Shown here: positions 6,673 through 6,945 of the stretch, piece by piece
How positions within the stretch are numbered: the first letter of the stretch is position 1
How the letters are laid out: each line of letters opens with the position of its first letter
Assembly (NCBI GenBank): GCA_964392085.1
Contig: CAYMOV010000123.1
Location: 1 to 6,945, forward strand
Reading direction: 5' to 3'
DNA from: CAYMOV01 sp964392085
GTDB lineage: Bacteria > Oederibacteriota > Muellerivitia > Muellerivitales > Muellerivitaceae
DNA: 6,945 nucleotides
Notes under the pieces: model-generated
Seen by the model: the letters and a program-made list of their open reading frames with translations, nothing else
What the model was told of the DNA's origin: nothing
Databases searched by the model: none
Translations under genes and position numbers: made by a program

Positions 6673-6896
6673 TAGACGCACGACCGGTCCGTGACGCGGA
6701 AAGCCTTGAATTCAGCGCGATAGGTCCGGGGCCAAGCCCTATTTCGTGGAAACCCCGCCGCGAAGGTTGGCGTCCGGTGAAGGGTGTCCCCGATGACCGC
6801 CCATCCCCTTGTTTTTGGCCCTAGGGACTTATAAGGTGTGGGCATCCACCCCCCCTACTAATTCGGAATACAACAACCAAGGAACGGCCTGACGGC

Positions 6897-6945
6897 ATGA
6901 AAAGCAAGATCCAAAACCTGTCCCCCCAGGAAGTGCTCCAGCTCG
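6897..6945 (+). CDS. Start of an unidentified gene, truncated by window edge
   Basis: ATG at 6897-6899 opens a frame that runs to the end of the window and encodes MKSKIQNLSPQEVLQL. Only 16 residues are visible, too few to assign a family. The segment is polar and looks like the N-terminus of a soluble protein. AAGGA at 6879-6883 is a possible ribosome binding site, but it lies 13 bases from the ATG, farther than usual. The gene is divergent from the protease gene. Confidence 0.5.
   Translation, partial: MKSKIQNLSPQEVLQL

Larger units (their letters stand above)
6550..6896. other. Divergent intergenic region between protease gene and right-edge gene
   Basis: This 347-base gap holds the protease leader (6550 to about 6636) and its promoter (6643-6672). 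The rest has no convincing gene, RNA or repeat. On the + strand, TTGTTT (6809-6814) and TATAAG (6830-6835) could serve the right-edge gene. Their 15-base spacing is short, so this promoter is only a weak suggestion. Confidence 0.5.

Noticed and set aside
6624..6824. 66-codon + strand frame in the divergent intergenic region
   Set aside because: It overlaps the protease promoter and shows no convincing ribosome binding site or recognisable motif.

Overview
The window is a high-GC bacterial chromosome segment carrying at least four complete coding regions and two genes cut by its edges. The long secreted protein uses Thr/Pro linkers (TPTPTPT type), and the two-component pair includes a HAMP histidine kinase. 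I read this as a Gram-negative-type, probably uncultured environmental bacterium. The sequence alone does not fix the phylum.

Left part (1-1325, + strand): the 3' end of an OmpR-type response regulator gene overlaps by 14 bases the start of a complete membrane histidine kinase gene, giving a translationally coupled two-component pair. Centre-left (1326-1512): a foldback element with 21-base perfect terminal inverted repeats and an AT-rich core lies between two convergent genes. It is followed on the minus strand by an alpha/beta hydrolase of the prolyl-oligopeptidase-like kind (1513-2274).

Centre and right (2354-6672, minus strand): one apparent transcription unit. It has a good sigma70-type promoter (6643-6672), a strong ribosome binding site in front of a TTG start, and a 1330-residue exported protease. 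A 34-codon gene with its own ribosome binding site follows, then a textbook rho-independent terminator (2354-2387). The protease is a pro-kumamolisin/sedolisin (S53) serine-carboxyl peptidase with the Glu/Asp/Asp/Ser set present. It is extended by a six-bladed kelch-like propeller, a beta-rich domain and a fibronectin-III-like domain, joined by Thr/Pro linkers. At the right edge (6897-6945, + strand) a divergent gene begins.

The most unusual items are the modular protease, the very small gene co-transcribed with it, and the foldback element. No phage, CRISPR, transposase, rRNA or tRNA gene was seen.
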